NCBI GenBank assembly: GCA_963715895.1 | Contig: OY970284.1 | Coordinates: 1,488,001 to 1,552,000 of the forward strand | Origin: JADGNZ01 sp963715895 | GTDB taxonomy: Bacteria; Acidobacteriota; Thermoanaerobaculia; Gp7-AA8 | Length of the DNA: 64,000 nucleotides | Direction: 5' to 3' | Part shown: one piece after another, positions 35,286-43,431 of the stretch | Layout: each line of letters starts with the position of its first letter | How positions within the stretch are numbered: the first letter of the stretch is position 1 | Notes under the pieces: generated by a model | Databases searched by the model: none | What the model saw: the letters and a program-made list of their open reading frames with translations, nothing else | Told to the model about the DNA's origin: nothing | Made by a program: the position numbers and the translations under genes

Positions 35286-36604
35286 CCGACTGGCTCAGCG
35301 CCACAGCGATGATCCTCTCCGGCGGCATCGTCGGATTCATGTTCTGGTACGGGATGAAAAGCCGCGCGGCCAAGCCCGATCTGGAACGCCTCGATCTCGA
35401 AGCGAAGCGAGACGTGCTTCTGCAGCAACTGCGCGAGATGAAAGAGACAGGCGGAAGCGTCGACGAGCAGCGCCGCCTTGAGCGCGAAACGGCCGATGTG
35501 CTGCGCAAGCTGGACCAACACAAGCCGGCCAAATCTGCCGGCGGCAAACGCGGGACTGCAACTTCTGTCGATGACGGCCAGCCTTCCCCCGTCGTCGTCA
35601 ACGTCGCCGCCCATGCGCGTGCCGCTTCGATCCGCGGCTTCCTCTGGGGCGTGGCCTCGGTCGCCGTCATCGGCGGCATCGCCTGGTTCGTCACGAAGAA
35701 CGCCACGCCGAAGACCGAGGGAACGACCGGCGGTACGCCGATGACATCGGCGCCGCAGTCATCACCCCAGCAGGCCGACGCTGCCCTCCAGCAGATCCAG
35801 GCAGCCGTTGCCAAATCGCCTGACGACCTGGAGATGCGCAATCAACTGGCCAAGGCCTACCTCGAGCGCGAGAACCTGATGGGCGTCTTCGAACAGACGC
35901 AGTACATCCTCAAGCGCAATCCCGAGGATGCCCAAGCGCTGACCTACCAGGCGTTGGTGCGCATGTCGATGGGACAGCGCGACGGCGCCGTGGAGATGCT
36001 GCAGCGCGCCGTCAAGGCCGACCCCCAGCTCACCGACGCCTACGTAGCCCTGGCCTGGGCCGACGTGCAGAGCGGCAAGATCACCGAAGCCGAGGGATTG
36101 ATCGCCGACGCTTCACGCCGCCATCCCGACCAGCAGGCACGCCTCGAAGAAGTGCTGGCCAAAATGAAGGAGCAGGCCAAGAACCCGCAGCCCGCGGCCG
36201 TCCCTCCGAATCATCCGGCACTCCCCAACCCCGGCTCCGAGCCCGCCGCTTCCGCCGCATCGCCCGCCGCCGCACCGGTCAGCGGCCCATCCGTTCACCT
36301 GACGCTGACGCTCGCCGCCGCCAAACCGTCGCCGAACGCCGTGCTCTTCATCATCGCCCGCGCCTCCGGCGAAACCGCCGGCCCGCCGGCCGCCGTCAAA
36401 CGCATCGGCAACCCCACCTTCCCACTCGAGCTCGACCTCAGCTCCGCCGATTCGATGATGGGCCAGCCGCTCCCGGCGAATATCACCATCGAAGCCCGCC
36501 TCGACTCAGACGGCGACGCGATGACGAAGAACGCGTCGGATCCGCATGCATCGCAGTCGGGCGTGGCGACGAATGGGACGAAGGTAGCGCTGGTGTTGAA
36601 GTAG
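35282..36604 (+). CDS. ccmI: cytochrome c biogenesis protein CcmI (TPR)
   Basis: 440 aa. An N-terminal transmembrane helix and coiled coil (LEAKRDVLLQQLREM) precede a second transmembrane helix (about 120-138), TPR repeats (about 160-290, such as NPEDAQALTYQALVRMSMGQRDGAVEMLQRAV) and a Pro/Ala linker. The final beta domain (FIIARASGETAGPPAAVKR) is typical of CcmI/CycH. It binds apocytochrome c tails for the CcmFH lyase. Last gene of the ccm operon. Confidence 0.92.
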   Translation: MTDWLSATAMILSGGIVGFMFWYGMKSRAAKPDLERLDLEAKRDVLLQQLREMKETGGSVDEQRRLERETADVLRKLDQHKPAKSAGGKRGTATSVDDGQPSPVVVNVAAHARAASIRGFLWGVASVAVIGGIAWFVTKNATPKTEGTTGGTPMTSAPQSSPQQADAALQQIQAAVAKSPDDLEMRNQLAKAYLERENLMGVFEQTQYILKRNPEDAQALTYQALVRMSMGQRDGAVEMLQRAVKADPQLTDAYVALAWADVQSGKITEAEGLIADASRRHPDQQARLEEVLAKMKEQAKNPQPAAVPPNHPALPNPGSEPAASAASPAAAPVSGPSVHLTLTLAAAKPSPNAVLFIIARASGETAGPPAAVKRIGNPTFPLELDLSSADSMMGQPLPANITIEARLDSDGDAMTKNASDPHASQSGVATNGTKVALVLK

Positions 36605-36616
36605 GGAGAAACCGCA

Positions 36617-36772
36617 ATGACCAGGCTTGAATCGATCGAAAGTGAACTTATTGAGCGGGATTGGCAGGCTTGGGATCGGGAGCTCGAACGCGACGTGTCC
36701 GAGGGGCGTCTTGACAGGTTTGCGGATGAAGCTCTCGCTGAGGCCGAGCGCGGCGAAACGACGGAACTCTGA
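36617..36772 (+). CDS. small antitoxin-like protein, apparently orphan
   Basis: 51 aa, highly charged (MTRLESIESELIERDWQAWD...). Its C-terminal pattern 'SEGRLDRFADEALAEAERGETTEL' minus its first residues resembles the tail of small antitoxins that usually precede RelE/cytotoxic-repressor toxins (GRLDxLADEALAxYRxGxTxxL). No toxin gene follows. Base use is more mixed than in the ccm genes. It starts 12 bp after ccmI and could be read from the operon. The family call is from memory of the pattern. Confidence 0.55.
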   Translation: MTRLESIESELIERDWQAWDRELERDVSEGRLDRFADEALAEAERGETTEL

Positions 36773-36808
36773 GTCCTCGCTCTACAGCCAGCTCTGCTCG
36801 CCATACTC

Positions 36809-37030
36809 GTGTTATTTGCCTTGGTCGTCGGCTTTGCTTGCTGGATTGCAGGCCTGGGCTTCATCATGATCGCGACTCTGCGTAAGATGGCCCGCACTGG
36901 AGTGTGGACGAAGCCCGCCTTGCGAACCAACCCCAACACTTCCTCTGAGCGTCGCCTGATCGGCGTCGGTATCACGCTGCTGTTTGCTGGCCTTGCGCTC
37001 CTTTGGTCCGCGAACAGACTTCACTGGTAA
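36809..37030 (+). CDS. small two-helix membrane protein, start uncertain
   Basis: 73 aa from GTG 36809. Hydrophobic segments lie at about 1-24 and 49-67, with a basic loop (ATLRKMARTGVWTKPALRTN) between. The frame is continuous back to the TGA of the preceding small gene, with hydrophobic codons and no ATG, so the true start is unclear. Translation could reinitiate after that stop. No family recognised. Confidence 0.45.
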   Translation: MLFALVVGFACWIAGLGFIMIATLRKMARTGVWTKPALRTNPNTSSERRLIGVGITLLFAGLALLWSANRLHW

Positions 37031-37148
37031 ACAGACACCAAATATCGGCTCGCGACATGAACGCGAGTGAGCGTAGATACAGCGGCTTCGCCTCCGGGTG
37101 GGTCTCCTGCTTCGCGTGACAGCCCAATCTTCAGCAACATGGTAACGA

Positions 37149-37178
37149 ACCGACAACCGACAACCCGACAACCGAATA
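37149..37178. repeat. half word-array (CGACAACC words), no opposite arm
   Basis: Three to four copies of ACCGACAA-type words occur between the small membrane protein and the TPP riboswitch. They are the same words as the right arm of the 22981-23013 hairpin but lack a complementary array nearby. This could be a hairpin that lost one arm. The remainder of 37031-37207 shows a small CTCGCG/CGCGAG hairpin (37049-37067) and nothing coding. Confidence 0.6.
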
Positions 37179-37212
37179 CCCCGCAACCAACCCGTAGTAC
37201 CATCTCCCCATC

Positions 37213-37284
37213 GCCTAGGGGTGGCCGCGAAAAACGGCCTGAGATCACACCCTGGAACCTGAACCGGTTAGGACCGGCGTAGGC
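37213..37284 (+). promoter_or_regulatory. TPP riboswitch (THI element)
   Basis: The aptamer core is intact. P1 pairs GCCTA (37213-37217) with TAGGC (37280-37284). GGGGTG pairs with CACACCC to form P2, P3 is GGCCG/CGGCC, and the invariant CTGAGA follows. The second half reads ACCTGAACCGGTTAGGACCGG, with the pyrophosphate-binding elements. The Shine-Dalgarno region of the next gene starts within a few bases of the P1 3' strand and no terminator is visible, so control is probably at translation initiation. Confidence 0.95.
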
Positions 37285-37292
37285 AAAGGCGG

Positions 37293-39548
37293 ATGGGGCA
37301 ATCGATGAGAGCTGTCCGCGTTATTTCCTTTCTGCTCTTCTTTCCTGTTTTTGTTTCGGCTGCAACGCTTCGCGGCGTCGTCCACGCGGTTGATGGTGCA
37401 CCGGTCAACGGGGCCTCGGTTGAAGCGGCGGGACAGCGTGCGATGACCGATGCCGAGGGCCGCTTTGCCCTCGACGTTCCGGCGGGAAGCTACACCGTCG
37501 TCGTGACGCGAAACGGATATCAGGCGGTCGCGCAACAAGCGGCAGCGGATACCGACATCGTCATCACCTTGCGTCCCGGCCTCGCGGAGAACATCGTCGT
37601 CAGCGGGATTCGCGCCGAGGAGAAGACGCCGGTGACGAAGAGCGACGTCGACCGGGCTACGATCGAGCGCGACTACTACGGGCAGGACATCCCGCTCCTG
37701 CTGCGCGACACGCCGTCGATCGATACGTACACCGAGGCGGGGGTGGGAGGGTCGGGTTACTCGTACATCACCTTGCGGGGGATCAGCCCGACGCGGTTGA
37801 ACTTCACGCTCGATGGCGTTCCGCTCGCGGATTCCGAGGACATGGGGACGTATTTCGCCGACTTCCCCGACCTCGCGCGGTCGCTGCAATCGATCCAGGT
37901 GCAGCGGGGTGTCGGGACATCGACGGTCGGCTCTCCGTCGTTCGGTGGATCGATCAACCTCGAATCGATCGCCCTGTCGCCGACGGAGTCGACCAGCGCG
38001 GAAATCGGTTCGGGATCGTTCGGCACGATGAACGCCACCGTCGGCTATCAGTCCGGCGCTCTGCCGGGTGGATACTCCTTCTACACACGCCTCTCCGGAG
38101 ATCAATCAAACGGATTCCGCGAATCGTCCGGCTATCGCGCGCGCAACCTGTTCGTCAGCGCCGCGAAGCAGAATGAGGACTCGCAACTGCGCCTGACCGG
38201 CTTTACGGCCCACGAGTGGACGCAGCAAGCGTTCCTCGCCGAAGACACCGACACGCTCGCGCACGACCTGCGCGCCAATCCGTTCGGGCCGCAGGACCGC
38301 GACAGCTTCGGCTACGACCTGGCGCAGCTCCAGTACCTGCGCGCCCTTTCCCCGCGGACGAACATGACCGCCTCAGTTTTCTACCAGCGCGGCTACGGCT
38401 GGTATCGCCTCTCCGGCGATCAGTACGGACTGGACGGACTGCTGATCGGCAGCATGGTCACGCTGAGCACGACCCACGGCCCGTGGACGGCCAACTACGG
38501 CCTGCACGTGAACGAGTTCCGCCGCGAGCACACGCTCGACGATGCCGCCGGCGTGCGCCAGTACTACAACTACGGTACGAAGGGGGAAGCGAACGCCTTC
38601 GCAAAGCTGAGCTACGACGAGGGGCGATGGCATCTCTACTCGGATATGCAGTTGCGGACGACGAACTTTCATTACCACGGCGACGTGGCTATCGCCCCGA
38701 TCCGCTGGACGTTTTTCAATCCCAAGCTCGGCGCGCGCTACGACCTTTCGGCCGCCAGCAGCGTCTACGCCTCGGCGGGAATGTCGACCCGCGAGCCGAC
38801 GCGCAACGATCTCTTTCAGGGCGAAGACAACGTCACCTTCGCGCACGACCTGCACGCCGTCCGCCCCGAGCGGCTCGTCGACCTCGAGGCCGGCTGGAAT
38901 GCTCGCGGACGCACGGCCACATTCGGCGCGAACGTCTACGCCATGAACTTCCACAACGAGATCGCCTCCACGGGCGAGCTCTCGCCGATCGGCCTGCTGC
39001 TGCGCCGGAACGTCGACCGCAGTTACCGCCGCGGGCTCGAGCTCGAGTACACATGGCAGGCCATGCCGCGGTTGAAACTGCGCGGCAATGCCACCTTGAG
39101 CCGCAACCGCATCCATACCTGGACGCAGTTCTACGACGTCTACGATGCCGCGGGCAACATCGTCGGCAGCCAGCCGATCACCTTTCACGACGTGAATCCC
39201 ATCCTGACGCCGACGATGATCGTGAATCAGTCGATCGAGTACGCGCCGTCGTCATCGCTGACGCTCGGGGTGACCGGGCGGTACGTCGGGCGCTCCTATC
39301 TCGACAACACCAACAACGGCGCGTTCGTCGCGCCGGCCTTTACGACACTCGAGGCGAATGCCGCCATCGCTGTTTCGCGCGGCGTCAGCGTTCGCATACA
39401 GGTCAACAATCTGACGAACAACAAACGCATCTTTCCGAGCGGCTACAGCTATCTCTTTCTCACACCCGAAAAAACGATCGAAGGGATCTCGTACTACTAC
39501 CCGCAGGCGACGCGGAATGCCACGGTGATGGTAGATTTCCGGCGTTGA
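37293..39548 (+). CDS. TonB-dependent receptor, probable thiamine uptake
   Basis: 751 aa. A signal peptide is followed by a carboxypeptidase-regulatory-like domain (about 25-95, LRGVVHAVDGAPVNGASVEA), a plug domain (YITLRGISPTRLNFTLDGVPL) and a 22-strand-type barrel ending in a hydrophobic beta signal (ATVMVDFRR). The upstream TPP riboswitch argues for a thiamine or thiamine-derivative substrate, as for OMR1-type receptors. ATG 37305 is an equally good start, with GGGG six bases upstream and a tighter signal peptide. Confidence 0.92.
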   Translation: MGQSMRAVRVISFLLFFPVFVSAATLRGVVHAVDGAPVNGASVEAAGQRAMTDAEGRFALDVPAGSYTVVVTRNGYQAVAQQAAADTDIVITLRPGLAENIVVSGIRAEEKTPVTKSDVDRATIERDYYGQDIPLLLRDTPSIDTYTEAGVGGSGYSYITLRGISPTRLNFTLDGVPLADSEDMGTYFADFPDLARSLQSIQVQRGVGTSTVGSPSFGGSINLESIALSPTESTSAEIGSGSFGTMNATVGYQSGALPGGYSFYTRLSGDQSNGFRESSGYRARNLFVSAAKQNEDSQLRLTGFTAHEWTQQAFLAEDTDTLAHDLRANPFGPQDRDSFGYDLAQLQYLRALSPRTNMTASVFYQRGYGWYRLSGDQYGLDGLLIGSMVTLSTTHGPWTANYGLHVNEFRREHTLDDAAGVRQYYNYGTKGEANAFAKLSYDEGRWHLYSDMQLRTTNFHYHGDVAIAPIRWTFFNPKLGARYDLSAASSVYASAGMSTREPTRNDLFQGEDNVTFAHDLHAVRPERLVDLEAGWNARGRTATFGANVYAMNFHNEIASTGELSPIGLLLRRNVDRSYRRGLELEYTWQAMPRLKLRGNATLSRNRIHTWTQFYDVYDAAGNIVGSQPITFHDVNPILTPTMIVNQSIEYAPSSSLTLGVTGRYVGRSYLDNTNNGAFVAPAFTTLEANAAIAVSRGVSVRIQVNNLTNNKRIFPSGYSYLFLTPEKTIEGISYYYPQATRNATVMVDFRR

Positions 39549-39574
39549 CCCTCACGCTCATCGAGACGACAGCC

Positions 39575-40189
39575 ATGCTCTCCGCGCTGGGGAAGGCATG
39601 GCTGGTCGTCCGGACGGCCTTCACTCCTCTGGAGCTGGTGGCGGTCGTCTTCACGCTGATCAACGTATGGCTGGCCATCAAGGAAAAGATGTGGACGTGG
39701 CCGGCCGGCATCGCCAGCGTGCTGCTCTATCTCGTCGTCTTCTGGCGCTCGCACCTCTATCTGAATGCCGGCCTGCAGATCGTCTACTTCGTCATGTCGA
39801 TCCACGGCTGGTACGAGTGGCTGCACGGCGGCGTGAACAAGACCGAGCTGACGATCACACACGCATCGGCGCGGATGTGGGCGGCACTGCTTTCGGCCGG
39901 CGTCGTCATGACGCTCGTACTTCTCTGGCTGCTCCGCCTGACCGCGCATGACGCCTCGCTGCCGATCTGGGATGCCGTGACCACCGCTTTCAGTCTCGTC
40001 GGCCAGTACATGCTGAACATGAAGATCGTGCAGAACTGGCTGATCTGGGCCATCGTCGACGTGATCTACGTGGTGATGTTCATCGATCAGAAGCTCTATC
40101 CGACGGCGGTGCTGTACGCGTTCTTCGTCTTCCTGTGCGTGAAAGGGCTGCTTGATTGGCGCCGCTCGGCAAACGCGTCTGCCTCATAG
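39575..40189 (+). CDS. pnuT: PnuC-family transporter, probable thiamine transporter PnuT
   Basis: 204 aa with seven predicted transmembrane helices. Tryptophan- and Asn-rich substrate-pocket motifs fit PnuC proteins (SIHGWYEWLHGG, NMKIVQNWLIWAIVD, KEKMWTWPAGIAS). Family members carry nicotinamide riboside (PnuC), riboflavin (PnuX) or thiamine (PnuT). The TPP riboswitch and TonB receptor upstream favour thiamine. The gene starts 26 bp after the receptor and overlaps the kinase gene by 34 bp. Confidence 0.9.
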   Translation: MLSALGKAWLVVRTAFTPLELVAVVFTLINVWLAIKEKMWTWPAGIASVLLYLVVFWRSHLYLNAGLQIVYFVMSIHGWYEWLHGGVNKTELTITHASARMWAALLSAGVVMTLVLLWLLRLTAHDASLPIWDAVTTAFSLVGQYMLNMKIVQNWLIWAIVDVIYVVMFIDQKLYPTAVLYAFFVFLCVKGLLDWRRSANASAS

Positions 40190-40698
40190 GTCCGGAGTGC
40201 ACCGGCAAGACCACGCTCGCCGAACAGCTCGCGGACCACTACGGCGTCGCCTGGGTCGCTGAGTTCGCGCGCGAGTACGCGCTGCGCGTTGGCCGCCTGC
40301 TGACGGTCGATGACGTCGAACCGATCGCCCGCGGCCAGATGGCCCTCGAGGATGCCGCGCCACAACCGACAACCGGCAACCTCCTCGTTCTCGACACAGA
40401 CCTCATCAGCACCGTCGTCTACGCCTCGCATTACTACGGCACCTGTCCGGAATGGATCGAAACCGAGGCTAGGGCGCGGAAAGCCGATCTCTACCTTCTG
40501 ACCGACGTCGATGTGCCGTGGACGATCGACGACGTCCGTGACTCCGCGGCCGCGCGCGAAACCTTGCACCGCGTGTTCGCCGGGACGCTGGCAACCTATG
40601 GCGCGGACTTCGTCGCCATCCGCGGCGATCGGGAAACGCGATTTGCCGCGGCGGTTGAAGCGATTGCCGCCCGATTCCGCGTTCAACAGGGCTACTGA
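40156..40698 (+). CDS. NadR-like P-loop kinase, predicted thiamine kinase
   Basis: 180 aa. Walker A GPECTGKTT (12-20), the EFAREY segment and LVLDTDLISTVVYASHYYG match the ribosylnicotinamide kinase domain of NadR, but no nucleotidyltransferase domain is attached. PnuC carriers work by facilitated diffusion with metabolic trapping, so the adjacent kinase should phosphorylate the transported vitamin. Under the TPP riboswitch that would be thiamine. It starts at TTG 40156 inside pnuT. Residues around 71-77 (PQPTTGN) are encoded by the same ACAACCGAC words seen in intergenic repeats. Confidence 0.82.
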   Translation: MAPLGKRVCLIGPECTGKTTLAEQLADHYGVAWVAEFAREYALRVGRLLTVDDVEPIARGQMALEDAAPQPTTGNLLVLDTDLISTVVYASHYYGTCPEWIETEARARKADLYLLTDVDVPWTIDDVRDSAAARETLHRVFAGTLATYGADFVAIRGDRETRFAAAVEAIAARFRVQQGY

Positions 40699-40700
40699 AC

Positions 40701-40980
40701 CGTACGGATTTCGAACAGCCAGTTCGGATTCCGTACAAAAGATCATGATTTGGGACAAAAGATGATGATTTGGGACAAAAGATCACGATTTCGAACAAAA
40801 GTTCGGGATTCCGTACAAAAGATCACGATTTCGGATGAAAGTTCGGGATTCCGTACGAAAGATCAGGATTTCGAACGAAAGTTCAAGATTCCGTATGAAA
40901 GATCAGGATTTCGGACAAAAGATCAGGATTTCGGACGAAACGTCAGGATTTCGCATTTGAGGTCGCGAATTCGGATCGGA
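40701..40980. repeat. 20-bp tandem repeat array, about 14 units
   Basis: Exactly 20-bp periodicity, with units beginning at 40701, 40721, 40741 and so on to 40961. Typical units are GATCAGGATTTCGGACAAAA and GTTCGGGATTCCGTACAAAA. From 40781 to 40900 the two unit types alternate, giving a 40-bp higher-order repeat. The last units decay. The array fills the gap between the convergent kinase and moaA genes. Twenty is not a multiple of three and the frames show no protein-like pattern, so it is non-coding. Confidence 0.93.
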
Positions 40981-40999
40981 TGTCGCGAATGAGAGCCCA

Positions 41000-42004
41000 T
41001 TACCCACCGATATGGGACATCTCCACCTTTTCGATGGGTGTCGCCTCGGCTCGGATCTCGGAATAGCGGTCGTCGCGCGCGTGCCAGCGGCCGCGGATGG
41101 CGGCGGCGATCGTCTCGTCGTCCGCGCCGCCGCGGAGGAGGCCGCGCAGGTCGTGGCCGGTTCCGGCAAAGAGGCAGAGATAGAGCTTGCCGTCGGCCGA
41201 CAGTCGGGCGCGCGTGCAACTGCCGCAAAACGGCTGGGTGACCGACGAGATAATGCCGAACTCGCCGGCGCCGTCGAGGTAGCGCCAGCGCTCCGCGACT
41301 TCGCCGAAGTAGTTCGCCTCCACCGGCTCGATCGGCCAGTGCGCGGCGATGCTGCCGGCGATCTCGCGGGCCGGGACGACGTCTTCCATCCGCCAGCCGT
41401 TGGTATTGCCGACGTCCATGTACTCGATAAAGCGGACGATGTGGCCGGTTCCGCGAAAGCGGCGCGCCATCTCGACGATATCGCCGTCGTTTTCGCTTCG
41501 TTTGACGACGACGTCGATCTTGACCGGCGTGAGTCCCGCCTCGGCCGCGGCGTCGATCGCGGAAAGCACGCGCGCGACGGGGAAGTCGACGTCGTTCATG
41601 CGCCGGAAGACCGCGTCATCGAGCGAATCGAGACTGACGGTGATGCGATTGACGCCGGCGTCGCGCAGCGCGAACGCCTTATCGCGCGTCAGAAGCGCGC
41701 CGTTCGTCGTCAGTGCAATATCCTGCACTCCACGGATACGGGCCAGCATGGCCACGAGACGCTCGAGATCGCGGCGAAGAAGCGGCTCGCCGCCGGTGAG
41801 GCGGATCTTGGTAACTCCTTCGCGCACGAAGAGTTGTGCCAGGCGCGCGATCTCCTCGAAGTTCAGGAGCTCGGCGCGGTCGAGGAAAGCGAAATCGCGG
41901 CCGAAGACCTCTTTCGGCATGCAGTAGGTGCAGCGAAAGTTACAACGGTCTGTAACCGATATCCGCAGGTCGCGAAGCGGACGGCCGAAGGAATCAACTG
42001 CCAT
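41000..42004 (-). CDS. moaA: GTP 3',8-cyclase MoaA
   Basis: 334 aa radical SAM enzyme. CNFRCTYC binds the SAM cluster near residue 22, TGGEPLLRRD follows, the second cluster motif is CGSCTRARLSADGKLYLC, and the catalytic C-terminal Gly-Gly (HIGG) is present. It makes cyclic dehydro-GTP, the first step of molybdopterin synthesis. ATG 42004 is chosen by the conserved DSFGRPLRDLRISVT beginning. It overlaps the upstream esterase stop by 11 bp. No other moa gene is in the window. Confidence 0.95.
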   Translation of the reverse strand: MAVDSFGRPLRDLRISVTDRCNFRCTYCMPKEVFGRDFAFLDRAELLNFEEIARLAQLFVREGVTKIRLTGGEPLLRRDLERLVAMLARIRGVQDIALTTNGALLTRDKAFALRDAGVNRITVSLDSLDDAVFRRMNDVDFPVARVLSAIDAAAEAGLTPVKIDVVVKRSENDGDIVEMARRFRGTGHIVRFIEYMDVGNTNGWRMEDVVPAREIAGSIAAHWPIEPVEANYFGEVAERWRYLDGAGEFGIISSVTQPFCGSCTRARLSADGKLYLCLFAGTGHDLRGLLRGGADDETIAAAIRGRWHARDDRYSEIRAEATPIEKVEMSHIGG

Positions 42005-42872
42005 TCTGCGGAGACAACTCCGGGGCCGGGAACAAAAACTCCAGCACGTCCGGAACGCGTTTGGCCCAGGCACGCTCGCTGTGATCGGCGCGGCGGTCCT
42101 CGAAGTAGCGAAAGTCGTCCTCGCTCGTCCACCCTTTCAGGCGCAACCGGTCGCGCAGGAGACGGGCGTCGGTCATCCCCTCCACCCCTTCGCGGCCGCC
42201 GAAATCGAGCCAGATGCGCGGGCGCCGCGGGGATTTGAAAGCATCGCAGTGATCGAGCGTGGTGAGGATGGCCCGGTTGTCCCACCAGACCGAGGGGGAC
42301 ATCACGGCGAGATGACCGAAGGTGGCCGGATGCGTCAGGCCGATGTAAAGCGTAGCCAGACCGCCGAGCGACGAACCGCCCAGGGCGGTGTTGGGAGCAT
42401 CAGAAAAGGTCCGGTACCTCGCATCGACGATCGTTTTCAGCTCCTCGATGATCATCCGTGCGTAATCGTCCGCCTTTCCTCCCGCCTTGCGCGCGGCATC
42501 ATGCGTCGGCGTGTATTCATCGATCCGCGTATTCGTGTTGTCGATGCCGGCGATGATCATCGGTCGCGCCGTCCGCGCGCCGATCTTCTCGTCGGCCGCT
42601 TCGGCCAGACGCCAGTTCTGGCCGGGGATGAAGGCGCGCTCGGGCTCGAAGAGGTTCTGCCCGTCCTGCATGTAGAGCACGGGGTAGCGGACGTCGTCGC
42701 GGTCGTTGTATCCGGGCGGCAGGTAGATGGTGATGTCGCGGTCGTTGCCGAGGACCTCGGAGTGAAACCCGCGGATGTGATCGAGGGTGCCGCGCCGTGC
42801 TTCCTTCCGGCGGTTGGGGAGCCGGAGCACGCGCTGAAACGCGCCGCGCAGCGTCTCGCGCATCTGCCGCAT
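41994..42872 (-). CDS. esterase D / enterochelin-esterase-like alpha/beta hydrolase
   Basis: 292 aa. The fold is shown by LPPGYNDRDDVRYPVLYMQDGQN, the nucleophile elbow GGSSLGG and a final His region (RRADHSERAWAKRV). No signal peptide is evident. It could hydrolyse siderophore or sugar/phenolic esters, but the substrate is open. It is sandwiched between a flavin reductase (3-bp overlap) and moaA. Confidence 0.88.
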   Translation of the reverse strand: MRQMRETLRGAFQRVLRLPNRRKEARRGTLDHIRGFHSEVLGNDRDITIYLPPGYNDRDDVRYPVLYMQDGQNLFEPERAFIPGQNWRLAEAADEKIGARTARPMIIAGIDNTNTRIDEYTPTHDAARKAGGKADDYARMIIEELKTIVDARYRTFSDAPNTALGGSSLGGLATLYIGLTHPATFGHLAVMSPSVWWDNRAILTTLDHCDAFKSPRRPRIWLDFGGREGVEGMTDARLLRDRLRLKGWTSEDDFRYFEDRRADHSERAWAKRVPDVLEFLFPAPELSPQNGS

Positions 42873-43345
42873 CAGCTACGCATCTCGCGATAGCCGCTGC
42901 GGAAGTAGAGAAGGGGATCGCCTTCCTGAGTATGAATTTTCATGACTTCGCCGATGAAGATGGTGTGATCGCCGCCGGGAAGCTGGTCCCACAGCCGGCA
43001 TTCAATCGCCGTCAGCGCACCCTTAATGAGGGGAACGTCGAGGTCCCCTTCGATCAGCTCGACTCCGTTGAATTTGTCGTCGCTGCGGGAAGCGAACTTC
43101 GAGGAGATGTCAGCCTGCGCGTTGCTGAGGATGCTGACCCCGTACTTGCCCGCCGCGGCGATGGCGTCGTGCGTCTTCACCGATCTCTCGATGCAGACCA
43201 GGACCAGCGGCGGGTGGAGCGACAGCGATGCGAACGAGGCCACCGTCATCCCGTACTGCCGGCCGTCGTGTTCGGTCGTTACGACCGTTACGCCGCTGGC
43301 GAAATGGGAAAGAGCCAGCTTGAAATGACCTTCATCGATCGGCAT
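42872..43345 (-). CDS. flavin reductase-like FMN-binding protein
   Basis: 157 aa split-barrel protein. SGVTVVTTEHDGRQYGMTVASFASLSLHPPLVLVCI is the typical FMN-binding segment of the flavin reductase (HpaC-like) family, and DHTIFIGEVMKI is the conserved late strand. It would supply reduced flavin to a monooxygenase or act on an unknown flavin substrate. It leads a three-gene leftward unit and is divergent from sucC. Confidence 0.9.
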   Translation of the reverse strand: MPIDEGHFKLALSHFASGVTVVTTEHDGRQYGMTVASFASLSLHPPLVLVCIERSVKTHDAIAAAGKYGVSILSNAQADISSKFASRSDDKFNGVELIEGDLDVPLIKGALTAIECRLWDQLPGGDHTIFIGEVMKIHTQEGDPLLYFRSGYREMRS

Positions 43346-43431
43346 GACGAACCTCCGGGCGCGGCAGTTTAATGCAACTTTCGCGCGCTCCCCCGCGTGC
43401 GCGCGTTCGATGTGATAAAACTCCGCGCCCT

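Noticed and set aside
38216..39574. N-terminal extension of the PnuC-family protein by over 450 residues
   Set aside because: The extension is an out-of-frame Arg-rich reading of the TonB receptor gene. The transporter begins at 39575.
40701..40980. Possible CRISPR array
   Set aside because: Units are contiguous 20-mers with no unique spacers and no cas genes are nearby.
40750..40992. Open frame through the 20-bp repeat array, giving a Lys/Arg/Phe-rich repetitive peptide
   Set aside because: The unit length is not a multiple of three, so the apparent peptide repeat cycles through all frames. No start signal is present and the array decays by mixed substitutions.
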